Source: an uncultured Bacilli bacterium
GTDB taxonomy: Bacteria; Bacillota_I; Bacilli_A; RF39; UBA660
DNA: 64,000 nt
Direction of reading: 5' to 3'
Assembly (NCBI GenBank): GCA_947632115.1
Contig: CANROB010000002.1
Coordinates: 22,107-86,106 of the forward strand
Shown piece after piece: positions 49,603 to 57,267 of the stretch. The translations under genes were made by a program, and so were the position numbers. A model generated the notes under the pieces. It searched no databases. It worked only from the letters and a program-made list of their open reading frames with translations, and had not been told where the DNA came from. How positions within the stretch are numbered: position 1 is the first letter of the stretch; every line of letters starts with the position of its first letter.

Positions 49603-50379
49603 ATGGCACGTCACAAAGTCGAACTATGTGGCGTGAATACTGCGGATATTAAAGTTTTAAGTAATGAAGAAATGACAGACCTTTTTAAAAGGTTAAAAGA
49701 AAACGAACCTGGTGTGAAAGAAAAACTCATTGAAGGAAACCTAAAACTCGTCTTATCCATTTTAAAAAAATACAATAATCGAACTGATAATATGGACGAT
49801 TTATTTCAAGTGGGATGTATCGGTTTAATTAAAGCGATTGATAATTTTGATCTATCGCATGAGGTTCGTTTTTCTACTTATGCAGTACCGATGATTTTAG
49901 GGGAAATTAAAAGGTATCTTCGGGATAATAACAATGTAAGAATTGCAAGAAGCATCAAAGATTTAGCTTATAAAATATCAAAACTAAAAGAGTCTTTAAC
50001 TTTAGAACTGGGAAGAGAACCTAGTACGAAACTGTTAAGTGAGAAACTAGGAATAGAGGAATATGAAGTGGTTTTAGCGCTTGACTCTCTTAAGGATTCT
50101 GTAAGTATGTTTGAACCTATTTATAATGATGGGGGAGATGTCATTTACCTATGTGATCAATTAGAAGATAAAAAGGGAAAAGATTATAGTTGGGAAGAGC
50201 GAATTAGTTTAAAAGATGCCTTAGGCTCTTTAAAAGATAAAGAGAGATACGTTTTAGAATCTAGATACTTAATTGGTAAGACACAAATGGAATTAAGTGA
50301 AGAACTAGGTATTAGTCAAGCCCAGATTTCACGGCTTGAAAAAAGTGGGATTGACCATATCAAAAAAAGAATCTTGTAA
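49603..50379 (+). CDS. sigG: RNA polymerase sporulation sigma factor SigG
   Basis: The 258-residue sigma-70-family protein closely resembles B. subtilis SigG: the N-terminal KVELCGVNT and LSNEEMTDLFKRL (the SigG-specific segment), DDLFQVGCIGLIKAIDNFDLSHEVRFSTYAVPMILGEIKRYLRDNN in region 2, SLFEPIYNDGGD-like SMFEPIYNDGGDVIY, and the region 4 helix-turn-helix KTQMELSEELGISQAQISRLEK. SigG drives late forespore genes. In Bacillus the gene follows sigE; here it stands alone with a promoter that looks forespore-type. SigF is the alternative name, but the N-terminal CGVNT/CGVDT match favours SigG. Its presence implies sporulation capacity. Confidence 0.93.
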   Translation: MARHKVELCGVNTADIKVLSNEEMTDLFKRLKENEPGVKEKLIEGNLKLVLSILKKYNNRTDNMDDLFQVGCIGLIKAIDNFDLSHEVRFSTYAVPMILGEIKRYLRDNNNVRIARSIKDLAYKISKLKESLTLELGREPSTKLLSEKLGIEEYEVVLALDSLKDSVSMFEPIYNDGGDVIYLCDQLEDKKGKDYSWEERISLKDALGSLKDKERYVLESRYLIGKTQMELSEELGISQAQISRLEKSGIDHIKKRIL

Positions 50380-50402
50380 GATACTTTTTAGGAAAGTTTT
50401 CT

Positions 50403-50430
50403 TTGCAAATCTATGAAAAATCGTTATAAT
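50403..50430 (+). promoter_or_regulatory. Promoter of the pseudouridine synthase gene
   Basis: TTGCAA, a 16-nt spacer and TATAAT (50425-50430), 16 nt before the ATG at 50447 with AGGTGG between. Confidence 0.65.
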
Positions 50431-50446
50431 GGAAATAGGTGGTTGC

Positions 50447-51265
50447 ATGAGAAAACTATTTTCTATTGAACAAGAAGAAGATCTTACTACTTATTTAGAA
50501 TCACATACGGATTACCGTAGGAAAAAGATTAAAAGTATGGTCCATTATGGCCAAATTCTTGTCAATCAAAAAGAAATCTCTCTTCCTTATCGTCTAAAGA
50601 AAGGGGATATTCTTTTTCTTACTACAGAAAAGAGTATCCAAGCGCCTTTTTCGATTCTTTATGAAGATGAGAATTATTTAGTCGTTTTAAAAGAAGCTGG
50701 ATTACTAACGGTATCTAATCAAAAAGGAGAAAAAACACTTTATCAAGAAGTTTATCAATATGTACATGAAAAAGGGGAGAAAGTTTTTATCCTTCACCGT
50801 CTAGATAAGGATACTTCTGGTATTATTGTTTTTGTGAAGAAGGAAAAGATTCAAGCCGCTCTTCAAGAAGATTGGAACAATCTCGTCTTAGAGCGAAAAT
50901 ATGTCGCTGTTGTAACAGGAAATTACCAAGAGTCTCTTCATATAGAAAGTTATTTAAAAGAAGAAAAAAATACCTTTGTTCACAGTTCCTCAAAAGGGAA
51001 ACTTGCCATTACCGATTATACGTTATGGAAAGAAAAGAAACCTTATGCGCTTTTAGATATTTCTATTAAAACCGGAAGAAAAAACCAGATCCGCGTGCAT
51101 TTAAAAGAGCAAAACACACCGATTGTAGGAGATAAAAAATATGGAGGAGAAAAATCTACTAGACTTTATTTACATGCTTATCTTTTTTCCTTTTATGATC
51201 CTATTTTAAAAAAACAATGGACTTTTGAGACCAAAATTCCAAAATCGTTTGATACTTTTTTCTAA
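50447..51265 (+). CDS. RluA/RluD-family pseudouridine synthase
   Basis: The 272-residue protein has an N-terminal S4-like segment (RRKKIKSMVHYGQILVNQKEISLPYRLKKGDILFL) and a catalytic domain with FILHRLDKDTSGIIVFVKK, containing the catalytic Asp of the HRLD motif. GRKNQIRVHLKEQNTPIVGDKKYGG and LYLHAYLFSF follow. It isomerises uridine in rRNA or tRNA. The exact site cannot be read from sequence; RluD-type is favoured because of the S4 domain. The start ATG 50447 follows AGGTGG. Confidence 0.9.
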   Translation: MRKLFSIEQEEDLTTYLESHTDYRRKKIKSMVHYGQILVNQKEISLPYRLKKGDILFLTTEKSIQAPFSILYEDENYLVVLKEAGLLTVSNQKGEKTLYQEVYQYVHEKGEKVFILHRLDKDTSGIIVFVKKEKIQAALQEDWNNLVLERKYVAVVTGNYQESLHIESYLKEEKNTFVHSSSKGKLAITDYTLWKEKKPYALLDISIKTGRKNQIRVHLKEQNTPIVGDKKYGGEKSTRLYLHAYLFSFYDPILKKQWTFETKIPKSFDTFF

Positions 51266-51301
51266 TTTTTAAAAAAACTTACTAATTTTCAGTATATTTT
51301 C

Positions 51302-51345
51302 TTGCCATTTCGCATACTTTATATTATAATAAAAAACCGTATGCG
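51302..51345 (+). promoter_or_regulatory. Lipoprotein promoter flanked by an inverted repeat
   Basis: TTGCCA (51302-51307), a 17-nt spacer and TATAAT (51325-51330). CGCATAC (51311-51317, in the spacer) and GTATGCG (51339-51345, in the leader) form a perfect 7-bp inverted repeat around the -10. Either a repressor site or a 5' leader structure is possible; the left arm lies upstream of the predicted start, so a DNA site is likelier. Confidence 0.6.
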
Positions 51346-51355
51346 GGGGGATGAT

Positions 51356-51895
51356 ATGAAAAGACTAGTAAGAGTTAGCGTTTTTTTGATGTTTCTCATT
51401 TTATTAACAGGTTGTGAAGCTTTGGTAAAAGAAAAATCTTATGAATTAGATGATTCTCATATCATTTTTGAACTTCCAAAAGTATGGGAAGAAGAAGGAA
51501 CAAGTGATGCGGAATTAGTACTTTCTAGAGATACGGCGAATATGACTATCGATACCATTCATCCATCAGAATTAGATAGCATCAGTGTTCGTCAATTACT
51601 CGATCAAAAAGTATCAGAAGTTATGAAAGATAAAATTACGCATTCCCTTGTAAAAGAGTATCCTGTGAATCATTTAGCAGATCGCAATATAACCAGTTAT
51701 CTTTATACTGCTAATAAGGATAATATTGAAACCGAGTATTATTTTAGTGTTTTAGATTTTACGGGACGGGATACTTATGTTTATGTTCTTTATGAAGCAA
51801 CAGAAACCTATATGAAATATAATATTGATGATATTAATAGAATGTTAATGAGAATGAGATGGAACGGTTCTACGGAAGATTTAGCGATGCGCTAA
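51356..51895 (+). CDS. Lipoprotein of unknown function
   Basis: The 179-residue protein has a lipoprotein signal peptide: KR-rich start, hydrophobic VSVFLMFLILL and lipobox LLTGC with Cys20 as lipidation site. The mature part (~160 residues) has alternating strands typical of small PsbP-like or DUF-type surface lipoproteins (SHIIFELPKVWEEEG, TSYLYTANKDNIETEYYFSVLDF). The exact family is not recognised. GGGGGGATGAT precedes ATG 51356; the ATG at 51341 lies in the inverted repeat and lacks a ribosome binding site. Confidence 0.8.
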   Translation: MKRLVRVSVFLMFLILLTGCEALVKEKSYELDDSHIIFELPKVWEEEGTSDAELVLSRDTANMTIDTIHPSELDSISVRQLLDQKVSEVMKDKITHSLVKEYPVNHLADRNITSYLYTANKDNIETEYYFSVLDFTGRDTYVYVLYEATETYMKYNIDDINRMLMRMRWNGSTEDLAMR

Positions 51896-51938
51896 GTCTT
51901 TTTTTTATTCTTATCCATAAAATAGAATAGGTGGTATT

Positions 51939-52163
51939 TTGAAAATGTCAGATTTACAAGAAAAAGATGTTGTCAATGTGACAGATGGTAAAAAGATTGG
52001 TAACATCATTGATATTCATATTGATCAAAATGGCAATATGAAAGGAATTCTAGTAGAAAAATATCGTTTCTTTTTTTCCTTGTTTACCAATCATGTGGTA
52101 GAAATTAAGTGGAGTCAAATTGAGAAAATTGGAAAAGACGTCATACTTGTCAATTTAGATTAA
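51939..52163 (+). CDS. PRC-barrel protein, YlmC/YmxH type
   Basis: The 74-residue all-beta protein (MSDLQEKDVVNVTDGKKIGNIIDIHIDQNGNMKGILVEK) is of the PRC-barrel YlmC/YmxH group, which is common in spore-forming Bacillota and often listed as sporulation-associated; its molecular role is unknown. The start could be TTG 51939 or ATG 51945. The TTG is 4 nt after GGTGG, the spacing used by many genes in this window, and is chosen here; the ATG, 10 nt away, is an equal possibility. Confidence 0.82.
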   Translation: MKMSDLQEKDVVNVTDGKKIGNIIDIHIDQNGNMKGILVEKYRFFFSLFTNHVVEIKWSQIEKIGKDVILVNLD

Positions 52164-52176
52164 ATGATGTTATAAT
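52147..52176 (+). promoter_or_regulatory. Promoter of the GT4/ApbE operon
   Basis: TTGTCA, an 18-nt spacer and TATAAT (52171-52176), 15 nt before the ATG. It overlaps the 3' end of the PRC-barrel gene. Confidence 0.6.
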
Positions 52177-52191
52177 AAGTTTGGTGATGGT

Positions 52192-53199
52192 ATGAAAATA
52201 CTTCTTTATACCGAAGGGTTAAAAACAATTAGTAAATCAGGTCTTGGAAAAGCTATCAAACATCAGATGAAAGCACTAGAAGATAATGGGGTAGAATATA
52301 CAACCAATTTAAAAGACGATTACGATTTACTTCATATCAATTTTTATGGACCAAAGTCTTATTTGTATGCGAAAAAAGCAAAAAAAAGAGGAAAGAAAAT
52401 TGTCTATCATGCGCATTCTACAGAGGAGGATTTCCGTAATTCTTTTCTTTTCAGTAATCTTGTTTCGCCCCTTTTCAAAAAATGGTTAATTACTTGTTAT
52501 TCTTTAGGAGATTACATTATAACACCAACAGAATATTCGAAGAAGCTCCTTTTAAATTATCATATGAATCGTCCTATTCGGGCAATTAGTAACGGGGTAG
52601 ATACCGAGTTTTTTGAAAAAGACCCAAAAGCAGGAGAAGAATTCAGGAAGACCTATGGATATCAAAAAGAGGATAAGGTTATCGTAGGAATTGGCTTATA
52701 TATTAAAAGAAAAGGATTACTAGATTTCGTAGAACTTGCAAAAAGACTCCCAGAATATCAATTCATCTGGTTTGGTTATAGTCCGCTTTGGGCATCTCCA
52801 AGAGAAATTAGAAAAGCCGTGAAAACAAAATTACCAAATCTTCATTTTGCAGGGTATGTAGAATCTAGTATGATTAAAAGTGCTTTAAGTGGCGCTAATC
52901 TTTATCTTTTTCCGACCTTAGAAGAAACGGAAGGAATACCAATTATTGAAGCGCTCACATCTCGTATTCCAACTCTCATTCGCGATATTCCGGTATTTCA
53001 AGAATATGAAAAAGATAAAGTAGTTTATAAGGCAAAAGACTTAGAGGAATTTACCGAGATGATTCCCAAAATCATCGAAAAGAAATTACCAGATTTAACG
53101 GAAGAAGGCTATTTAATGGCTAAGAAAAAAGATACTAAAATTGTGGGTAAAGAATTAATTGATACGTATCGGGAGGTATTAAATGCAAAAGAGAGATAA
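52192..53199 (+). CDS. GT4-family glycosyltransferase, possibly glycolipid synthase
   Basis: The 335-residue GT-B-fold protein of family GT4 has an N-terminal half with GLGKAIKHQMKAL and VYHAHSTEEDFRNSF, then ISNGVDTEFFEKD, a GIGLYIKRKGLLDFVELAKRLP donor-binding region and the EETEGIPIIEAL motif with the catalytic Glu. It resembles the alpha-glucosyl-diacylglycerol synthases of Streptococcus/Acholeplasma in the YHAHST and GYVE-type blocks, so a membrane glycolipid or lipoteichoic acid anchor is a likely product; this is inference. It overlaps the ApbE-like gene by 17 nt. GGTGATGGT precedes the ATG. Confidence 0.82.
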   Translation: MKILLYTEGLKTISKSGLGKAIKHQMKALEDNGVEYTTNLKDDYDLLHINFYGPKSYLYAKKAKKRGKKIVYHAHSTEEDFRNSFLFSNLVSPLFKKWLITCYSLGDYIITPTEYSKKLLLNYHMNRPIRAISNGVDTEFFEKDPKAGEEFRKTYGYQKEDKVIVGIGLYIKRKGLLDFVELAKRLPEYQFIWFGYSPLWASPREIRKAVKTKLPNLHFAGYVESSMIKSALSGANLYLFPTLEETEGIPIIEALTSRIPTLIRDIPVFQEYEKDKVVYKAKDLEEFTEMIPKIIEKKLPDLTEEGYLMAKKKDTKIVGKELIDTYREVLNAKER

Positions 53200-54202
53200 A
53201 ATATTTCTTCTTTCTATTGGAATTTTATTTGTAATAGCGATATTTCTTCTTTTCTTTTTTCAAGAACAAACGCTTGTCAAAGAAGAAGCTCGCTTTCAGG
53301 CAATGGGATTTCCTGTTTCTGTTCAAATTTTTGTAGAGAAAAAAGAGGATGAAGAAAAAATATTCAATGATATCAAAGCCATTTATGAAAAATATGAGAC
53401 GTTAACGAATCGTGAAGAAGGACCGCTTAAAAATATTCGAGAAAATGATTCTAAAGAGGAGAATATAACGATTGATGAAGAACTCTATGAACTTTTACGA
53501 TATGGAAAAAGTTGGTATGAGAAAAGTGATGGGGCCCTAGATATCACATTAGGCGATGCCTATGATTTATGGAATCAAAAAATAACAGAAGAGAAAAAGA
53601 AACCTACGGATAAAGAATTAAAAAGAATAAGTTCGAAGATGGAAAAATTAAATTTCTTAAGTAACCATCAAATTACAAATAATCATGTTAATCTCAATCT
53701 CGATGCGATTCGAATGGGATACGCTACGGAAGAAGCTGCTCACTATTTAGAAAAAAATGGTATTACCCATTATCTTATTAATGCTTCTTCTGTTATTCGA
53801 GCAGGAAAGTATTATGAAGAGGGAAAAAGTTACATCATTAAAATGGAAAGCCCTTATGAGAATGCTGATCAAAGTATTCTTTCCTCTGTCCAATTTACCG
53901 ATCAAGCAATTGCCATTAAAAGTTCTTATTGGAATGCTTATCACTTAGACGATGAGCTAGTAAGTTACCTATTGGACTCGAAGACAAAAAAACCCGCAAA
54001 TTATATGGCTAGTGTAATTGTTATTGCGCCTACTGCAAAAGAGGCAGATGCTCTTTCTAGTATTCTTTTTACCATGAGTATTCCAGATGGATTAGAATAT
54101 ATTGAGGCTTACCCAGAAGCAGCTGCTTCTTGGGCTTATACGGATGAAGATGGTAAAAATCGTAAAGTATCAACCGATAATTTCTTTTCTTACATTGGAT
54201 AA
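53183..54202 (+). CDS. Divergent ApbE-family protein (FAD:protein FMN transferase-like)
   Basis: The 339-residue protein has an N-terminal signal-anchor helix (about 5-25) and the ApbE fold: FQAMGFPVSVQIF, GALDITLGDAYDLW, NLDAIRMGYATEEA (usual LGGIAKGYAxD), ADALSSILFTM. Typical ApbE proteins attach FMN to Rnf/Nqr subunits or extracytoplasmic flavoproteins. Several conserved features are altered: the LGG of the LGGIAKG loop reads LDA with Arg-Met for Ala-Lys, the NxGG loop reads INASS, and the HIIDP block reads YLLDSKTK. FAD binding may be weak or lost. The ribosome binding site is GGGAGG. Confidence 0.78.
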   Translation: MQKRDKIFLLSIGILFVIAIFLLFFFQEQTLVKEEARFQAMGFPVSVQIFVEKKEDEEKIFNDIKAIYEKYETLTNREEGPLKNIRENDSKEENITIDEELYELLRYGKSWYEKSDGALDITLGDAYDLWNQKITEEKKKPTDKELKRISSKMEKLNFLSNHQITNNHVNLNLDAIRMGYATEEAAHYLEKNGITHYLINASSVIRAGKYYEEGKSYIIKMESPYENADQSILSSVQFTDQAIAIKSSYWNAYHLDDELVSYLLDSKTKKPANYMASVIVIAPTAKEADALSSILFTMSIPDGLEYIEAYPEAAASWAYTDEDGKNRKVSTDNFFSYIG

Positions 54203-54223
54203 AAAAGGCTTAGGCCTTTTTTT
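54201..54223 (+). terminator. Terminator after the ApbE-like gene
   Basis: AAAAAAGGC and GCCTTTTTTT flank a 4-nt loop; the smc -35 begins 2 nt later. Confidence 0.88.
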
Positions 54224-54224
54224 A

Positions 54225-54253
54225 TTGAACAAAGAAAAATTCTTTGATATAAT
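54225..54253 (+). promoter_or_regulatory. Promoter of smc
   Basis: TTGAAC, a 17-nt spacer ending TGA, and TATAAT (54248-54253). Confidence 0.7.
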
Positions 54254-54274
54254 GAATAGTAGTGTGGTGGTAGC

Positions 54275-57220
54275 ATGTATTTAAAGAAAATAATCGCACA
54301 AGGATTTAAATCTTTTGCTGATAATACCGTACTAGATTTCGATCAAAATATCGCGGGCATTGTAGGACCAAATGGTTCTGGAAAGAGTAATGTTGTTGAT
54401 GCGGTACGGTGGGTATTAGGAGAACAATCTGTCAAATCTCTAAGAGGAGATGGTAATATGACAGATGTTATTTTTGCTGGAAGTAAAAGTAGAAAAGGAA
54501 TGAGCGTTGCTTCTGTTACCCTAGTATTTGATAATCAAGATCAGTATCTACCACTTTCTTTTGAAGAAGTTGCTATTAAAAGAAGACTTTATAAAGATGG
54601 AACAAATGAATTTTTTATCAATAATGAGAAAGTTCGCTTGAAAGATGTTTTAGACCTACTTATGGATAGTGGGATTGGTAAAGAGTCTTTTAATATTATT
54701 AGTCAAGGAAAAATCGAAGAAATTTTAAACGATAAACCAGAAGAAAGAAGAAGTATCTTTGAAGAAGCAGCTGGTGTTTTAAAGTATAAAAAGAGAAAAG
54801 AAGAAGCTTTGCGGAAACTAGACCGTACCCATGACAATATGCATCGTGTTCTAGATATCATTCAAGAATTAGAAGGACAAGTAGAACCTTTAAAAGAACA
54901 AAAAAGAAAAGCACTAGAATATCGTGATTTTACGGAGGAGTTAAAAAATCTAGAAATTGCCTTTGTAACGGAAGATATTACCAAAATTCATGCTCAATAT
55001 GAAGAAAGTAAGGAAAAAATAGAGGCTTTGAATGTTGAACTTGCAGGTATTAGTACTTCAAATACCAAATATGAGGCAGATATTTTATCCTACAAACAAA
55101 AAGAGCAAGAATTGACAAAAAAGAGAAATGAACTTCAAAAATCGTTGCTAGAAATGACATCGAAAGTAGAAAAATTAAACAGTCAAAAAGAAATCTTAAC
55201 GGAAAGAAAAAAGATGGAAGTAGATGATATTAAACTTCATGCAACCATCTTGGAATTACATGAAACAGAGTTACGTCTTACCAATGACGCCAATAGTTAT
55301 GAATTAGAAATTCATTCCCTATTAGAAAATTTAAGATTAGAAAAAGAGAAAAAAGAAAATGCGAAAACTCTATTAGAAGAAAAACAAAAGAATCGGAAAG
55401 ATTTCGAAGAAAAATTAACGCTATTGGTACGAAAGAAAAATGTCTTAGATACCAAAATAGATGCTTTAAAAGAAAGTATTGAAAATAATAGCAGTTTACC
55501 ATATGCCGTAAAATGCGTTTTAAACCACCCTAAATTAAAGGGAATTCATAGTACAATAGGAAAATTGATTGAAGTAGAAGAACGTTATACTACGGCTATT
55601 TCGACTGCTTTAGGGGCTTCTTCTAACTATATTGTGGTAGAGACTTCTAATGATGCGAAGGAATCCATCCGTTATTTAAAAGAAAATAAATTAGGAAGAG
55701 CAACCTTCTTTCCTTTAGAGGTAATTGAAGGAAGAGAACTAGGGGGTAACGAGCTTGAACTTTTAAAAAAAGAGATAGGATTTATCAATCTTGCTTCTAG
55801 GTTGGTATCTTGTGAGAATATCTATCAAAAAATTATCGAGAATCAATTAGGAAACATCCTTGTTGTCGATACGATTGATCATGCTATGGCTATCCATAAG
55901 AAATTTAACTACAAATATCGCATTGTCACACTAGAAGGAGAACTTCTTCATGTTGGTGGTTCTCTAACGGGTGGGGAGGCAAAACAAAAAAATATCTTAA
56001 ATGAAAAATTTGAGTTAGAAAATCTTCTTCAAGAAGAAAAGAAATTAGAAAACGAAATGAAATTAAAAGAAGAGGCATTAAATCAGTTTGATTATGATAT
56101 TCAAGCGATGGAAGATGAATATTATTTACTAGATAAAGAAACCATTCGTCTTACAACAGAAATAGAAGAAAAAAATAAGAAAAATGCTTCTCTTTTAGAA
56201 CAACTAGATAGTATCCGTAAAAACATTCGGGGAATGGAATCTAAGAAGAATCACTCCTTAAGTGAAGAAGAACATCAAGTGTTAGAAGAATACTATCAGG
56301 CTCTTCAAGAAAAAGAGGCTCTTAAGATAACACTAGATGAAAAAGAAAATGAACTATCTAATCTCACAACCGATTTAGCGCTTTTTGAGCATAATGCGAA
56401 AAAAGAAAATGCTCTTTACCTAGAAAAAAGTAAGGAACTAAAAGAACTAGAAATTGAAAGCAATCGAAATGATGTCAAACTAGATAATCTTTTAAATATC
56501 TTAAATGAGACGTATAGTATGACCTATGAATTTGCAAAAGAAAATTATGTCTTAACGCTTCCAAAAGAAGAAGCAAGAACAAGAATTGGTACTTTAAAAA
56601 GAAAAATTCGTGATTTAGGTCCTATTAATCAACAAGCCCCAGAGGAATATGACCGAGTAAGTGGTCGATATGAATTTTTAGTGAAGCAACAAGAAGATTT
56701 AACCAAAGCGGAAAATACGTTACTAGAAATTATTCAAGAGATGGATCAAGTGATGGAGAGGAATTTCTCTAAGACTTTTGAAGTTATCAATAAAAATTTT
56801 GAAGAGACGTTTAAAGAACTTTTTAAAGGGGGAACGGCCTCTTTAAAATTGACAGATCCCACGAACTTACTAGAAACGGGAATTGAAATTATAGCTTCCC
56901 CACCAGGAAAGAGTTTAAAGAGTATTTCTTTACTAAGTGGTGGTGAGAAAACTTTTACGGCCATTAGTTTATTGTTTGCCATTTTAAAGACAAGACCAAT
57001 GCCATTTTGTATTTTAGATGAGGTAGAAGCAGCTCTAGATGAAGTGAATGTAGAATCCTTTGGAGAATATATTCAATCCTTAAAATCAAAGACCCAGTTT
57101 ATTGTCATTACCCATAAGAAAAAAACAATGGAATTTGCCGATATCCTTTATGGAATTACTATGCAAGAAAGTGGCGTAAGTAAACTTGTCAGCGTAAAAT
57201 TAGAAGAAATTGAAAAGTAG
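54275..57220 (+). CDS. smc: Chromosome segregation ATPase SMC, compact form
   Basis: The 981-residue SMC organises and condenses the chromosome with ScpA/ScpB. The N-terminal head has GIVGPNGSGKSNVVDAVRW (about 29-47); the C-terminal head has SLLSGGEKTF (about 886) and FCILDEVEAALDEVN (about 910). The hinge spans about 405-570 (KGIHSTIGKLI to HVGGSLTGGEA). Coiled-coil arms run about 170-400 and 575-805. B. subtilis SMC is 1186 residues with ~330-residue arms; here both arms are shorter by about 100 residues and the two remain equal in length, so the antiparallel coil is preserved. GGTGG precedes the ATG. ScpA and ScpB are not in the window. Confidence 0.95.
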   Translation: MYLKKIIAQGFKSFADNTVLDFDQNIAGIVGPNGSGKSNVVDAVRWVLGEQSVKSLRGDGNMTDVIFAGSKSRKGMSVASVTLVFDNQDQYLPLSFEEVAIKRRLYKDGTNEFFINNEKVRLKDVLDLLMDSGIGKESFNIISQGKIEEILNDKPEERRSIFEEAAGVLKYKKRKEEALRKLDRTHDNMHRVLDIIQELEGQVEPLKEQKRKALEYRDFTEELKNLEIAFVTEDITKIHAQYEESKEKIEALNVELAGISTSNTKYEADILSYKQKEQELTKKRNELQKSLLEMTSKVEKLNSQKEILTERKKMEVDDIKLHATILELHETELRLTNDANSYELEIHSLLENLRLEKEKKENAKTLLEEKQKNRKDFEEKLTLLVRKKNVLDTKIDALKESIENNSSLPYAVKCVLNHPKLKGIHSTIGKLIEVEERYTTAISTALGASSNYIVVETSNDAKESIRYLKENKLGRATFFPLEVIEGRELGGNELELLKKEIGFINLASRLVSCENIYQKIIENQLGNILVVDTIDHAMAIHKKFNYKYRIVTLEGELLHVGGSLTGGEAKQKNILNEKFELENLLQEEKKLENEMKLKEEALNQFDYDIQAMEDEYYLLDKETIRLTTEIEEKNKKNASLLEQLDSIRKNIRGMESKKNHSLSEEEHQVLEEYYQALQEKEALKITLDEKENELSNLTTDLALFEHNAKKENALYLEKSKELKELEIESNRNDVKLDNLLNILNETYSMTYEFAKENYVLTLPKEEARTRIGTLKRKIRDLGPINQQAPEEYDRVSGRYEFLVKQQEDLTKAENTLLEIIQEMDQVMERNFSKTFEVINKNFEETFKELFKGGTASLKLTDPTNLLETGIEIIASPPGKSLKSISLLSGGEKTFTAISLLFAILKTRPMPFCILDEVEAALDEVNVESFGEYIQSLKSKTQFIVITHKKKTMEFADILYGITMQESGVSKLVSVKLEEIEK

Positions 57221-57236
57221 AGATGTTCTACTTTTT
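57213..57236 (+). terminator. Terminator of smc
   Basis: AAAAGTAGA (57213-57221) and TCTACTTTT (57227-57235) around the smc stop; a T-run follows, and the extended -10 of holA starts 7 nt later. Confidence 0.9.
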
Positions 57237-57242
57237 TCTTTA

Positions 57243-57251
57243 TGATATAAT
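57243..57251 (+). promoter_or_regulatory. Extended -10 promoter of holA
   Basis: TGA-TATAAT, 16 nt before the ATG at 57268, with AGGTGG between. Any -35 would fall in the smc terminator hairpin. Confidence 0.7.
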
Positions 57252-57267
57252 AATCTTAGGTGGTAGC

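Noticed and set aside
50872..51069. Small + strand frame inside the pseudouridine synthase gene
   Set aside because: It is a shadow in another frame of a well-supported gene, without ribosome binding site.
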